From the NCBI GenBank assembly GCA_902538495.1, contig CACBFJ010000001.1:115534-179533 (forward strand): a DNA stretch of 64,000 bases. The letters are read 5' to 3'. A program made the translations under genes and the position numbers. Origin of the DNA: an uncultured Pelagibacteraceae bacterium (GTDB lineage: Bacteria; Pseudomonadota; Alphaproteobacteria; Pelagibacterales; Pelagibacteraceae). Below, piece by piece: positions 21,843 through 30,909 of the stretch. Under the pieces are notes generated by a model. That model ran no database searches. It was not told where the DNA came from and saw only the letters and a program-made list of their open reading frames with translations. Every line of letters starts with the position of its first letter. Within the stretch, counting starts at the first letter, position 1.

Positions 21843-22205
21843 TTATTTTTTATCTAAAGGATGATTTTGACCATCGTTTACTGGTACATCTTTCATATCA
21901 AAAGTATTTATCTCATCAACACACCCAACATTAAATCCTGTCATAGCTGGATTAATTCTTGGATTATGATGAGTATAAATTCCACACTCAGAACAAAAGT
22001 AATGTTTAGCAACTTTTGAATGGAACTGATAGAGTTTTAATTTATCTTCACCTTTAGTAATTTTAAAATCCTCATTTTTTACCATCGACATTATTGCACC
22101 TTTTCTTTTACAAATAGAACAATTACATTTTATTACTTTAGCTAAATCTCCGTCTAAATTTATTTCTGCTTCAACAGCTCCACAATGACAAACAAGTTTT
22201 TTCAT
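21843..22205 (-). CDS. GFA (glutathione-dependent formaldehyde-activating-like) domain protein
   Basis: Zinc cysteine pattern CHCGAV...CNCSIC...FCSECGIYTHH. Confidence 0.85.
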   Translation of the reverse strand: MKKLVCHCGAVEAEINLDGDLAKVIKCNCSICKRKGAIMSMVKNEDFKITKGEDKLKLYQFHSKVAKHYFCSECGIYTHHNPRINPAMTGFNVGCVDEINTFDMKDVPVNDGQNHPLDKK

Positions 22206-22263
22206 TTTAGTATAAAATTAAACTATCCTTGGTTGAAGTTATCCACAAGCATACAAAATATAG

Positions 22264-22299
22264 TTTTGATGTTCACGTTTTGATTCACTTTTGATTCAA
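22264..22299. promoter_or_regulatory. Triple direct repeat upstream of umuDC, candidate SOS operator
   Basis: TTTTGATGTTCA-CG-TTTTGATTCA-C-TTTTGATTCA; contains ATTC-N7-ATTC and GTTCACGTTTTG, resembling the recA upstream motif. Confidence 0.45.
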
Positions 22300-22339
22300 T
22301 TACGGACTCAAAATACAACCTCTTGCGTGCATTGTATAA

Positions 22340-22765
22340 ATGGGCTATAAATTAGAACAAAACAAGAACATGAAACTAACTATTCCCTATTATCTGCATA
22401 AAGCTGGTGCTGGTTTCCCATCACCTGCCACTGATTATATCGAAGAAGATATCGATTTAAACATGCATCTAATCAAAAACGTTCCAGCTACTTTTATTAT
22501 CAGAGTACAGGGAAAATCCATGGTGGATGTTGGGATCAATGATGGAGACTTATTAGTTGTCGATAAAAGTTTAAAACCAAAAAATTTTTCAACAGTTATT
22601 GCAAATGTTCATGATGAGCTTGTGGTTAAAACTTTAGTTCAAGAAAGAGATAAAAAATTTCTATCGTCTGGGTCTAAAGATTTTTCTAATAGAATTTTAA
22701 TTAATGAAGAAGAAGATGTTTTTATTTGGGGGGTTGTGACGTATGTCATCCATTCAACGTACTAA
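22340..22765 (+). CDS. umuD: UmuD-like S24 autoprotease, Pol V subunit
   Basis: AGAGFPSPATDYIEEDIDLN with Ala24-Gly25 cleavage site; catalytic S60 (GKSMVD) and K97 (VVKTL); overlaps umuC. Confidence 0.93.
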   Translation: MGYKLEQNKNMKLTIPYYLHKAGAGFPSPATDYIEEDIDLNMHLIKNVPATFIIRVQGKSMVDVGINDGDLLVVDKSLKPKNFSTVIANVHDELVVKTLVQERDKKFLSSGSKDFSNRILINEEEDVFIWGVVTYVIHSTY

Positions 22766-24023
22766 AAAAATAGGCTTAGTTGATTGTAATTCTTTCTATG
22801 TTTCATGTGAAAGATTATTTAATCCAAAAATAAGAAAAAAACCTGTGGTTGTTTTATCTAATAATGATGGTTGTATCATTTCTAGATCCAATGAAGCAAA
22901 AGCATTGGGGATCAAGATGGGTGAACCTTATTTTAAAGCAAAAGATATTATTGTTAAAAATAAAGTTGAAGTTTTTTCATCGAATTACTCTTTATACGGA
23001 GATTTATCTAGAAGAGTAATGAGAACTCTTAAAAGATTTAACACTGAAATAGAGGTATATTCAATCGATGAGGCATTTATAGATTTATCTAATTTTCCAG
23101 ACTCAGAAGTTGAAAAGGTTGGAAGAGAAATTAGACAAACAGTTCTGCAATGGACTGGAATTCCGACTAGTATTGGAATTGCTAAAACTAAAACTTTAAG
23201 TAAAGTTGCAAATCATATTGCAAAAAAAAAACAATCAGGAGTAACGAGTTTAATTGGTATAGAAAATTTGGATCCAATTTTAGAAAAAGTTGAAATTAAT
23301 GATGTGTGGGGTGTTGGTAGACAACTTACAAAATTTTATCAAAAGAACGGCATCTATAATGCTAAACAACTTAAAAATAAGTCTAATACTTGGATTAAAA
23401 AATGTTCTAATGTTTTAAGCTCAAGAACTGCGATGGAACTTAGAGGAGTTCCTTGTATTGACTTAGAGACTACACAAACAAAAAGAAAAAGTTGTGTCGT
23501 TTCAAGATCATTTGGTAAAAGAATAGAAAGTTTTCAAGAATTAAAGGAAGCAGTTGCTAATTATTGTTTGAACGCTTCTGAAAAAATTAGATCAGAGTCT
23601 TTAGTTGCAAAGGCCATCACAGTATTTGTTAGAACCAGTCCTTTTCAAAGGGATTATGGCTATTATTCAAATTCAAAAACTGTCGACTTTCCAATTGCAA
23701 CAAACAATAGTCTTGAGACTGTTAAAACTGCAGTTGTAATACTTGAGAGTATATTTAGGAACGGCTGTCGTTATCAAAAAGCAGGAGTTATGCTTACAGG
23801 GTTACGAGATGATGATGGTAGGAAAAATTTATTCTCATCAGAAAAAGATGAAAAAATAAAAACTTTGATGCAATCAATTGATAATACTAATTATAGATAT
23901 GGTAGATCAACCTTAAGTCTTGCGAGTGCTGGAGTTCATAAAAAATGGAATATGAGAAGACAATATTCTTCTAAAATAGATACCGCTGATTTTTATTGTT
24001 TGCCAACAATCAAAGCTATTTAA
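22743..24023 (+). CDS. umuC: Y-family DNA polymerase UmuC
   Basis: VDCNSFYVSCERLFNP, VVLSNNDGCIISRSNEAKALGI, YSIDEAFIDL, SIGIAKTKTLSKVANHIAK. Confidence 0.96.
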   Translation: MSSIQRTKKIGLVDCNSFYVSCERLFNPKIRKKPVVVLSNNDGCIISRSNEAKALGIKMGEPYFKAKDIIVKNKVEVFSSNYSLYGDLSRRVMRTLKRFNTEIEVYSIDEAFIDLSNFPDSEVEKVGREIRQTVLQWTGIPTSIGIAKTKTLSKVANHIAKKKQSGVTSLIGIENLDPILEKVEINDVWGVGRQLTKFYQKNGIYNAKQLKNKSNTWIKKCSNVLSSRTAMELRGVPCIDLETTQTKRKSCVVSRSFGKRIESFQELKEAVANYCLNASEKIRSESLVAKAITVFVRTSPFQRDYGYYSNSKTVDFPIATNNSLETVKTAVVILESIFRNGCRYQKAGVMLTGLRDDDGRKNLFSSEKDEKIKTLMQSIDNTNYRYGRSTLSLASAGVHKKWNMRRQYSSKIDTADFYCLPTIKAI

Positions 24024-25206
24024 TAAAATGGCAATTTGGTTCAACAACTGTCCATGATGAAGTGCCAAATTTTCTTTTTGAAATATTTTCAAAATTCAAA
24101 ACTATTTTAGCTTGGTAACTGTTAAGATTACTGCTATGTGACGACCATTGCTGAAGTCTTTTGATATTTTCATGATCTGGAAACCGAGTTGCATAAGCAT
24201 AAAGCCAGCCCCAATTACTCCCTTGTCTTCCATCAAGATCTTGCATTTTATAATTTTTTGCAGGTCCAGGTGCTTTCATTTCTTTAGCGTATTTAAAAAC
24301 TATTTCGTTATTTTCAGTAAAATCGATGAAAAACTTAACAATATTATGAAAGTTTTTGCCTTTATATTCATAATCCCAAATATTATAGCCCTGGTTTTCT
24401 GCAATAATTGCAATAACTGATAAAGCATTCATTGCTCTTGCTTGATAAAACATTGCTCTACCACCTCTTCTTGTTTCAATAGGTAAACTACCATCTTTTC
24501 TTTGGTACCGAATGGTGGCTTCATAGTTTTTAAAAGCTTTTTTAAAAAGCTTATTATCATTTAGCAGGACACCCAGCTGCATATGACTTATTGCAGATGA
24601 TAATGCATGGTTATGAGCTCTTTTCGGAACGCCTCTTGCTTGAGTACCATCTTTGTAGGTCATGTCATACATAAGATGTTTGTTCTTTTTTACTATCTTT
24701 TGAAACCAATCTTTAATTATTTTATCTTCATTACTTGGGATATCTATTACTTGTTTTGCAAAAGAATAACCAGCCATCATAGGTGATGCCACCCATAAAT
24801 TTATGGTGAGGGTATCATTCCAGTGTCTACCTTCATGATCGGATGGACCTGTTCTTTTTGCAGCATCTGCTTTAGCCCATTCTAAGATAATCTTTTTGAC
24901 ATTTTCACATGCCTCGACGCTACCCCCACCACATGGACGTTTGAAGTTCTCAAATTTTTGTAATGCTCGATTAAACCTATTATCTAATCCATAACCTTTT
25001 GGAGCTTTAACTTCTGGAATAGGTGTAACTGGATTAGTCATGGGATTGGAATACATTTTTGTCATACATCTATTTGAATTTTTTGAAACTGGAAAAATAA
25101 TTTCAGGATTATTTATTTTTGCTTTTTTCTTAATTTCTTTGAAATTTGAAAATGATGGAGTACAAAATAATGTAAAAATTATAATTGTAAAAAACTTTCT
25201 ACTCAT
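24016..25206 (-). CDS. Exported alginate-lyase-like (alpha/alpha toroid) protein
   Basis: Signal peptide; RAHNHALSSAISHMQLGVLLND resembles the Asn/His catalytic segment of PL5-type alginate lyases; GRAMFYQARAMNALSVIAI downstream. Confidence 0.6.
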   Translation of the reverse strand: MSRKFFTIIIFTLFCTPSFSNFKEIKKKAKINNPEIIFPVSKNSNRCMTKMYSNPMTNPVTPIPEVKAPKGYGLDNRFNRALQKFENFKRPCGGGSVEACENVKKIILEWAKADAAKRTGPSDHEGRHWNDTLTINLWVASPMMAGYSFAKQVIDIPSNEDKIIKDWFQKIVKKNKHLMYDMTYKDGTQARGVPKRAHNHALSSAISHMQLGVLLNDNKLFKKAFKNYEATIRYQRKDGSLPIETRRGGRAMFYQARAMNALSVIAIIAENQGYNIWDYEYKGKNFHNIVKFFIDFTENNEIVFKYAKEMKAPGPAKNYKMQDLDGRQGSNWGWLYAYATRFPDHENIKRLQQWSSHSSNLNSYQAKIVLNFENISKRKFGTSSWTVVEPNCHFIK

Positions 25207-27893
25207 CAGCCAGTATTTTTCATAGCAGCAGAAATACCCGCTATTGAAGTCAATAGAGCATCATTTAAATATTCTTTATCTTTTCTGTTTTTAGTATACT
25301 TAATTTTCTTAATCACTATTGGTTGTATTATATTTAAAACTTCAGAATATATATTTCTAATTATGATTGGTGATCTAAACTGTTTTCTCGATACAATTAT
25401 TTCTTTAGGTGTTATTTTCTTATTTAGTTTTTTAATCACATCAAATTGAAATCTAAGTTTCTGTCCAACCCTTTTTAAACTTTCATCTGCTAAATATTCC
25501 TCGTAAATTTTTGATATCTCTGGATCTGCTTTTGAGATGACCATATCGAGCATATCAAGCATTGAATTAAAAAATGGCCAATTTTTCTCCATGTCAAATA
25601 GAGTTTTTCTAAATTGATTAATGTATGAATATCTTAGAGCTTCAGCACTTCCCAGCCACGCTGGTAGCATTAGTCTAATTTGCGTCCAAGCAAACACCCA
25701 GGGTATTGCTCTTAAACTTTTAATGTTATCAACATTTTTTCTTTTTGACGGTCTAGATCCAATCGAGAGTTTACCAAGAGCCTTGTGAGGAGTTACTGTC
25801 TTAAAATATTTTATAAATTCAGAACTTTGATTGATATTTTTTCTGTATGAATTTTTCGATATTTCTGACATTTTTTCTATTAAAGATCTCCAATTTTTCT
25901 TTGGAACAGGTGGAGGATTTAAAGTAGCCTCAGCGACAGCTCCTATGTAACTACATAAATTATATTTTGCTAAAGGTTCGTAACCATATTTTTGCTGTAT
26001 AACCTCACCTTGATCTGTAATTCTAATTCTTCCATTTACTGAGTTTGGAGGTTGCGATCTCAGCGTTGCTTGAATAGGGCCACCACCTCTACCAGGAGAA
26101 CCTCCCCTTCCATGAAAGAAAGTAACATTTATATTAAATTCATTGCCCAATTTTATAATTTCCTCCTGAGCTTTATATTGATGCCAACTTGAACATATTT
26201 TACCAGCGTCTTTACTTGAGTCGGAGTATCCGATCATTACTTCCTGATCATTTTTAATCATTCTTCTATACCATGATTGTGAAAACAATTTTTCCATGAT
26301 CTCTTTAGCATTGATAAGATCATCTAAAGTTTCAAATAAAGGAACAACTCTCAATTTGTGCTTTATATTTGCTTCTTTCTGTAAAAAGGACACTGAAAGA
26401 ATATCTGAAGCTGAAGTTGTCATAGATATTATGTACGCACCCAAGCATTCACTAGGCTCCTTAGCTAAAATCTTAAAAGTTGACCAAACTTCTTTGTTTT
26501 CTTTATTTTTAAATTGAAAGTTATTTATTTGTCTTTTTTTGGAAATTATTTGTTTTTTTAAAAATTTGATCTTTTCATCTTCACTGAATTTATAATAGTT
26601 TTTGTTAAATCTTTTTTTAACGTATTCACTAATTAATTGACTATGTCTGGATGACTCTTGTCTAATATCTAATCTTGCTAAATTGACACCAAAGCATTTA
26701 GCTCTTCTCATTAAATCTAATAATTCACCACTAGCAATATTTTCATTTTGATTTTGCTCAAGAGATTCTCTTACTACTCTTAAGGGCTTTAATATTTCCT
26801 CTCTTGAGCTTAACAATTTTTTTTGATCAAGGGGTTTATTATTAACTAAATGTTGTTCTATAGATCTATGGGTAATTCTCAACTTATCTCTTAAAGGTCT
26901 CAAGAATACTCTATAGGGTTCAAATGACTTACCTACTTTATTAGATATTTTTTTAGAACATTTCATCATAGAGTAGGATCTAATAATTTTTGTTAAAGAC
27001 TTCTCATATAATTTTGCTGCCTCCCATCTTGAGAGTAAGATTACTTTTCTTGTTACTTCAGCTGTAACATTTGGGTTACCATCTCTATCACCTCCCATCC
27101 AAGAACCAAACTCAATTGGATTAAAATTTTTAGGTAGGCCTTTATCCATATTCTGAAGGAAAATTGAATTTAGTCTCCTATAAACTTTCGGAATCGTATC
27201 CCATAAACTATCTTCTATTACAGCAAGCCCCCACCTTGCTTCATCAAATGGTGATGGTTTAAATCTCTTTAATTCGTCTGTATTCCATATAATTGTCAAC
27301 TCATCATAGAGTTTTTTATCTAAAATTTTTAATTTTGACGGGAAATTTTTTAAAAGATCTCTTTGCTCAAGTATCTCAATGATATTATGATATTTTTGGA
27401 TTAAAGTTCTTCTCTTCACCTCAGTTGGATGAGCAGTTAATACAACTCCTATTTTTAAATTTTTAGCAGTATTATATATTTTTGTTTCTGAAATATTTTT
27501 GTTATTGAAAAGATCCTCAAAAATCTCTTCAATAAATAAGTTGCTGTTTGAAATTTTTTTTTTGTTATTTTCATATTCATTTAATTTTCTAGAGGCATCT
27601 ATCAATTCCGCTAAATTCATAAAATTCATGAAGTGAGTAAATGCTCTTGTTATTTTATAGGAATTTTTCGGGCTAAGATTTTTAATTGCCCTTACCACTT
27701 TTCGATTAGTTTGATTTATATTTGGATTAACCTTATTAGCTTTCGACAGTTTTCTAATTTTTTCAACTAATTCAAAAAATTTTTGTCCTTCTTGTTCTTT
27801 GATCACTCTTCCTAAAATATTTCCTAAATATCTTACATTTTCTCTTAATAACTTCGTAGGAATACGCTCGTAATAAAGATCTCTTTTTTTCAT
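25206..27893 (-). CDS. ppc: Phosphoenolpyruvate carboxylase
   Basis: VLTAHPTEVKRRT, GSWMGGDRDGNPNVT, VMIGYSDSSKDAG, FHGRGGSPGRGGGP. Confidence 0.97.
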   Translation of the reverse strand: MKKRDLYYERIPTKLLRENVRYLGNILGRVIKEQEGQKFFELVEKIRKLSKANKVNPNINQTNRKVVRAIKNLSPKNSYKITRAFTHFMNFMNLAELIDASRKLNEYENNKKKISNSNLFIEEIFEDLFNNKNISETKIYNTAKNLKIGVVLTAHPTEVKRRTLIQKYHNIIEILEQRDLLKNFPSKLKILDKKLYDELTIIWNTDELKRFKPSPFDEARWGLAVIEDSLWDTIPKVYRRLNSIFLQNMDKGLPKNFNPIEFGSWMGGDRDGNPNVTAEVTRKVILLSRWEAAKLYEKSLTKIIRSYSMMKCSKKISNKVGKSFEPYRVFLRPLRDKLRITHRSIEQHLVNNKPLDQKKLLSSREEILKPLRVVRESLEQNQNENIASGELLDLMRRAKCFGVNLARLDIRQESSRHSQLISEYVKKRFNKNYYKFSEDEKIKFLKKQIISKKRQINNFQFKNKENKEVWSTFKILAKEPSECLGAYIISMTTSASDILSVSFLQKEANIKHKLRVVPLFETLDDLINAKEIMEKLFSQSWYRRMIKNDQEVMIGYSDSSKDAGKICSSWHQYKAQEEIIKLGNEFNINVTFFHGRGGSPGRGGGPIQATLRSQPPNSVNGRIRITDQGEVIQQKYGYEPLAKYNLCSYIGAVAEATLNPPPVPKKNWRSLIEKMSEISKNSYRKNINQSSEFIKYFKTVTPHKALGKLSIGSRPSKRKNVDNIKSLRAIPWVFAWTQIRLMLPAWLGSAEALRYSYINQFRKTLFDMEKNWPFFNSMLDMLDMVISKADPEISKIYEEYLADESLKRVGQKLRFQFDVIKKLNKKITPKEIIVSRKQFRSPIIIRNIYSEVLNIIQPIVIKKIKYTKNRKDKEYLNDALLTSIAGISAAMKNTG

Positions 27894-28783
27894 TTGATAT
27901 TATCTATGCTGTCAATTTGACTTAAAGAATCTTTAAATTCATCCATATTTTCCCTCAATGCTAAATTTGATACTAAATAAACTGCAATAAGCAAAAATAT
28001 CAAAGGTATTGACGTTATCACAGAGGCATTACTTTTAATTAACAATATATATAAAATTATAAATACAGCAGAACGTATTAAAAATGTTTTTTTAAAAACA
28101 CTTATTATGGATAATGAATGTTTAATCAGGTTAAAAAAACTCATTTTTGATGGTCCAAAGTATCTAGTTCCTCTGATCGATGGCACTCTTATAAAATTTT
28201 TTTCTATTTTAGACAAAGAACCAGAAAAACTATTCCAAGTAGCTTTTTCATTAATCATATTTTCAACCGTTTTTTTTGGCAAACAAGTAAAGTTTCCGAA
28301 TCTTATTGATTTGCCAGTGAAAGTTAAAGTTACCAATTTATGTAACTGATAACAAACTTTAAATAGTAAGCTCTCTGATCTTTTTATTCTCTCTCCTACA
28401 ACTGTAATATCATCAGTACTTTTAATTTGATCTAAAAAATTTTTTAATTCTTCTGGTCTATCTTCGCCATCTCCATCCATTGGTATTACATAATCAAATT
28501 CCTCTTTATTAAAAATATATTTTAACCCAGTGGCTATACATCTTGCATGTCCTTGATTTTTTTTCATATTCAAAATCTTTATAGATTGAATATTATCAAA
28601 TTTTATTTCTTGATTTGATCGATCATGGTTTGAGGCATCGTTAACAACAATAATGGATATCTCAAAATTTTTATCAATTTTTAAATTATCAATTTCTTCG
28701 AAAAGTTTAAATGCTGACTGCCAATCATTATAAATAGGGATTATGATTTTTATTTTCATAATTTTTAGTATCTTCCTAAACAA
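27890..28783 (-). CDS. Family 2 glycosyltransferase with C-terminal TM segments
   Basis: IIPIYNDWQSAFKLFEEID, VVNDASNHD, NQGHARCIATGLKY, PMDGDGEDRPEEL; C-terminal hydrophobic helices. Confidence 0.85.
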   Translation of the reverse strand: MFRKILKIMKIKIIIPIYNDWQSAFKLFEEIDNLKIDKNFEISIIVVNDASNHDRSNQEIKFDNIQSIKILNMKKNQGHARCIATGLKYIFNKEEFDYVIPMDGDGEDRPEELKNFLDQIKSTDDITVVGERIKRSESLLFKVCYQLHKLVTLTFTGKSIRFGNFTCLPKKTVENMINEKATWNSFSGSLSKIEKNFIRVPSIRGTRYFGPSKMSFFNLIKHSLSIISVFKKTFLIRSAVFIILYILLIKSNASVITSIPLIFLLIAVYLVSNLALRENMDEFKDSLSQIDSIDNIK

Positions 28784-30150
28784 ATATCATCTAAACAAAT
28801 AAATTGACTTGATTTATTTAGTATCTCATTTTTAGTAAATCCTTCCCACTTTGGTCTTGATTTTAAATGATAAGATAAATTACCTGCCTTCCACTCATCT
28901 CCTGTGACAAACTCAATTTCTTCTTCAAAATCTTGTTCCCAAGTGAATTGAACCTTAGCTGCTATCTCTTTACCTGGATAATCAGTTCTTTTATCAGTTT
29001 TTATAATAGAAATATATGCGTATAGGCTTGGAGATAAAAAAAATAGAAATAAAAACCCAACTAAAAATGAATTTATATTTTTAAGATTGATTTGAGACTT
29101 AAATAAATAAATAGAAAATATTCCTAGGGGTAAATAAAAAGGTGTCATCCACATTGTTCTAATTTTAGATCCTGTAATGGCTGAGGTAATAAATATTAAA
29201 AAAATAGGTAAAATGCTTATTGATAATAAAAAAAGAAACTTCTTATCATCAAAATTGAATTTAATTTCAATTTTTTTTATCAATAACCACATTAAAAAGA
29301 AAAACGGTATAAGTATTCCAATTTGTTTTAATAAAAAAGTTATTGGATATTTTATATGATTTAGAATTTCTGACTCCTCAAGCCCTGATCTTTTCAAGCC
29401 ATATGAAACAGTTATAAAATCATTGTCAAATAACCAAATTAGATGTGGAACTAAGAGAACTAGAAAAATTTCAATTATTATTAAATATTTAAAATCAAAC
29501 TTTTTAAATTTTTTATAAATAACATAAATAAATAATAAATTAATTGATAATAAAAGGTAAACGAACAAATATTTTGAAAGAAAACCAATTGCAGCAAATA
29601 ATCCAATTAAAAAACAATCATAAAAAAGTATTTCTTTTGCATCATATATTTTCCAAGAATAATAAATGACTAATGACCAAAAAGGTAACTGACAAACATT
29701 TACATTAAATTCTGGAGTTGTGAAGTTAAAGAAATAAATAGCCTCTAATAACATCACTGAAATTAAACTTAATTTAATATTTCTTAAAATTTCAAATGCA
29801 AATTTGAATATAAAATAGAATGATATAACTACAAAAATTTGACTTAAGAGATAATAAGACCAATCTTGAGAACCGAATATATTGTAAAATACCTCTGAAA
29901 AAAAAGCGCTCATTGGAGGATGTTTGTTGAAACCCCAATCTAAATTGCTTCCCCAGGCCAGTGCTTCTATTGTATCAAGAGGCAAATTTGAATTTGTCAA
30001 TGAGGGAATCATTGTCCAAATTATTAAATGTGTAATAGCAAAAATAAAAAATATGTTATTAATATTCTTGTTTAAAACATTCATAAGTAAATATTTACAA
30101 TAATTAAGGTTGCTTGACACCCATATTTTGCTGAATATACTGCCTCGCAT
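28765..30150 (-). CDS. Polytopic membrane glycosyltransferase, ArnT/PMT (GT39/GT83)-like
   Basis: Multi-TM protein with N-terminal acidic loop (DTIEALAWGSNLDWGFNKHPPMSAFFSEV) typical of the family. Confidence 0.75.
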   Translation of the reverse strand: MRGSIFSKIWVSSNLNYCKYLLMNVLNKNINNIFFIFAITHLIIWTMIPSLTNSNLPLDTIEALAWGSNLDWGFNKHPPMSAFFSEVFYNIFGSQDWSYYLLSQIFVVISFYFIFKFAFEILRNIKLSLISVMLLEAIYFFNFTTPEFNVNVCQLPFWSLVIYYSWKIYDAKEILFYDCFLIGLFAAIGFLSKYLFVYLLLSINLLFIYVIYKKFKKFDFKYLIIIEIFLVLLVPHLIWLFDNDFITVSYGLKRSGLEESEILNHIKYPITFLLKQIGILIPFFFLMWLLIKKIEIKFNFDDKKFLFLLSISILPIFLIFITSAITGSKIRTMWMTPFYLPLGIFSIYLFKSQINLKNINSFLVGFLFLFFLSPSLYAYISIIKTDKRTDYPGKEIAAKVQFTWEQDFEEEIEFVTGDEWKAGNLSYHLKSRPKWEGFTKNEILNKSSQFICLDDICLGRY

Positions 30151-30162
30151 TCAAATTTAGAC

Positions 30163-30687
30163 ATGCCAAAGATAGCTAAAGTAAAAAAAAAGGTCACAAA
30201 AGTAAAAGCAAAGAGTGTGTCTAAACCAAAAACAAAAGTAGTTACTAAAACAAAAGAAGTTAAAAAAGGACCTATAAAAATATCAAAAACCTACATTCCA
30301 AAAGATACAGAAAAATATATGTGTGAAAAACATAAAGTTTTTTTCAGAATTAAATTGCAAGAATGGAAAAAAGAACTTGTGAAATCAAACAACGAAGCTC
30401 TCTACAACGGCTCTATGGATGATAATAGTATTTCTGCAGATATTGTTGATCAGGCAAGTTCATATACCGATAAAAATGTAGAAATGAAAGCAATCAATAG
30501 ACAAATAAAACTTATCTCAGAAATTGATAAAGCTTTAGCAAGAATAAGGGAAGATACTTATGGATATTGCCTTGATACTGCTGAACCAATCGGGCTAAAA
30601 AGACTAATGGCAAGACCAGTTGCAAAATATACAATTGCTGCACAAGAAAAACATGAAAAAGACGAAAAGGTCCACGCAGATGACTAA
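30163..30687 (+). CDS. dksA: DksA/TraR-family transcription factor with degenerate zinc site
   Basis: Coiled coil with DIVDQAS (DxxD tip retained) and RIREDTYGYCLDTAEPIGLKRLMARPVAKYTIAAQEKHE; lysine-rich N-terminal tail. Confidence 0.88.
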   Translation: MPKIAKVKKKVTKVKAKSVSKPKTKVVTKTKEVKKGPIKISKTYIPKDTEKYMCEKHKVFFRIKLQEWKKELVKSNNEALYNGSMDDNSISADIVDQASSYTDKNVEMKAINRQIKLISEIDKALARIREDTYGYCLDTAEPIGLKRLMARPVAKYTIAAQEKHEKDEKVHADD

Positions 30688-30808
30688 GAGAAAGAAAAAA
30701 ACAAAAAAAGTGCATAATCCAGTTACTTATAATTTTACAAAAAAATATATTTATTATTATTATGCGTTGTTCTGGATAATTTTAATATTTTTTGTCTTTA
30801 GTAGATGA
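30680..30808 (+). CDS. Candidate 42-aa single-TM basic small protein
   Basis: MTKRKKKTKKVHNPVTYNFTKKYIYYYYALFWIILIFFVFSR; start overlaps the dksA 3' end. The in-frame track ORF 30620..30808 is an extended version. Confidence 0.55.
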   Translation: MTKRKKKTKKVHNPVTYNFTKKYIYYYYALFWIILIFFVFSR

Positions 30809-30909
30809 ACCTAAAATTAATTTTAATTATTTTAGTAATACTTGCGATTGAAGCATCAGGTCATGGCATTTTTGCTTCATTATTTAGATTTCTTAATTCG
30901 ATAAATTAA
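30805..30909 (+). CDS. Candidate 34-aa single-TM small protein
   Basis: ATG overlaps the preceding ORF's stop (ATGA): MNLKLILIILVILAIEASGHGIFASLFRFLNSIN; stop abuts the convergent gene's stop at 30910. Absent from the supplied ORF track. Confidence 0.5.
   Translation: MNLKLILIILVILAIEASGHGIFASLFRFLNSIN

Noticed and set aside
22239-22247. Perfect DnaA-box-like 9-mer TTATCCACA upstream of umuD
   Set aside because: Single copy; the same 9-mer occurs inside lpxC near 53189. No box cluster, no dnaA/gidA-type neighbours, so probably chance rather than an origin.
27890-30150. GT2 plus ArnT-like glycosyltransferase pair as a novel surface-glycan system
   Set aside because: Such pairs are common in polyprenyl-phosphate-sugar pathways; nothing in the sequence points to a new function.
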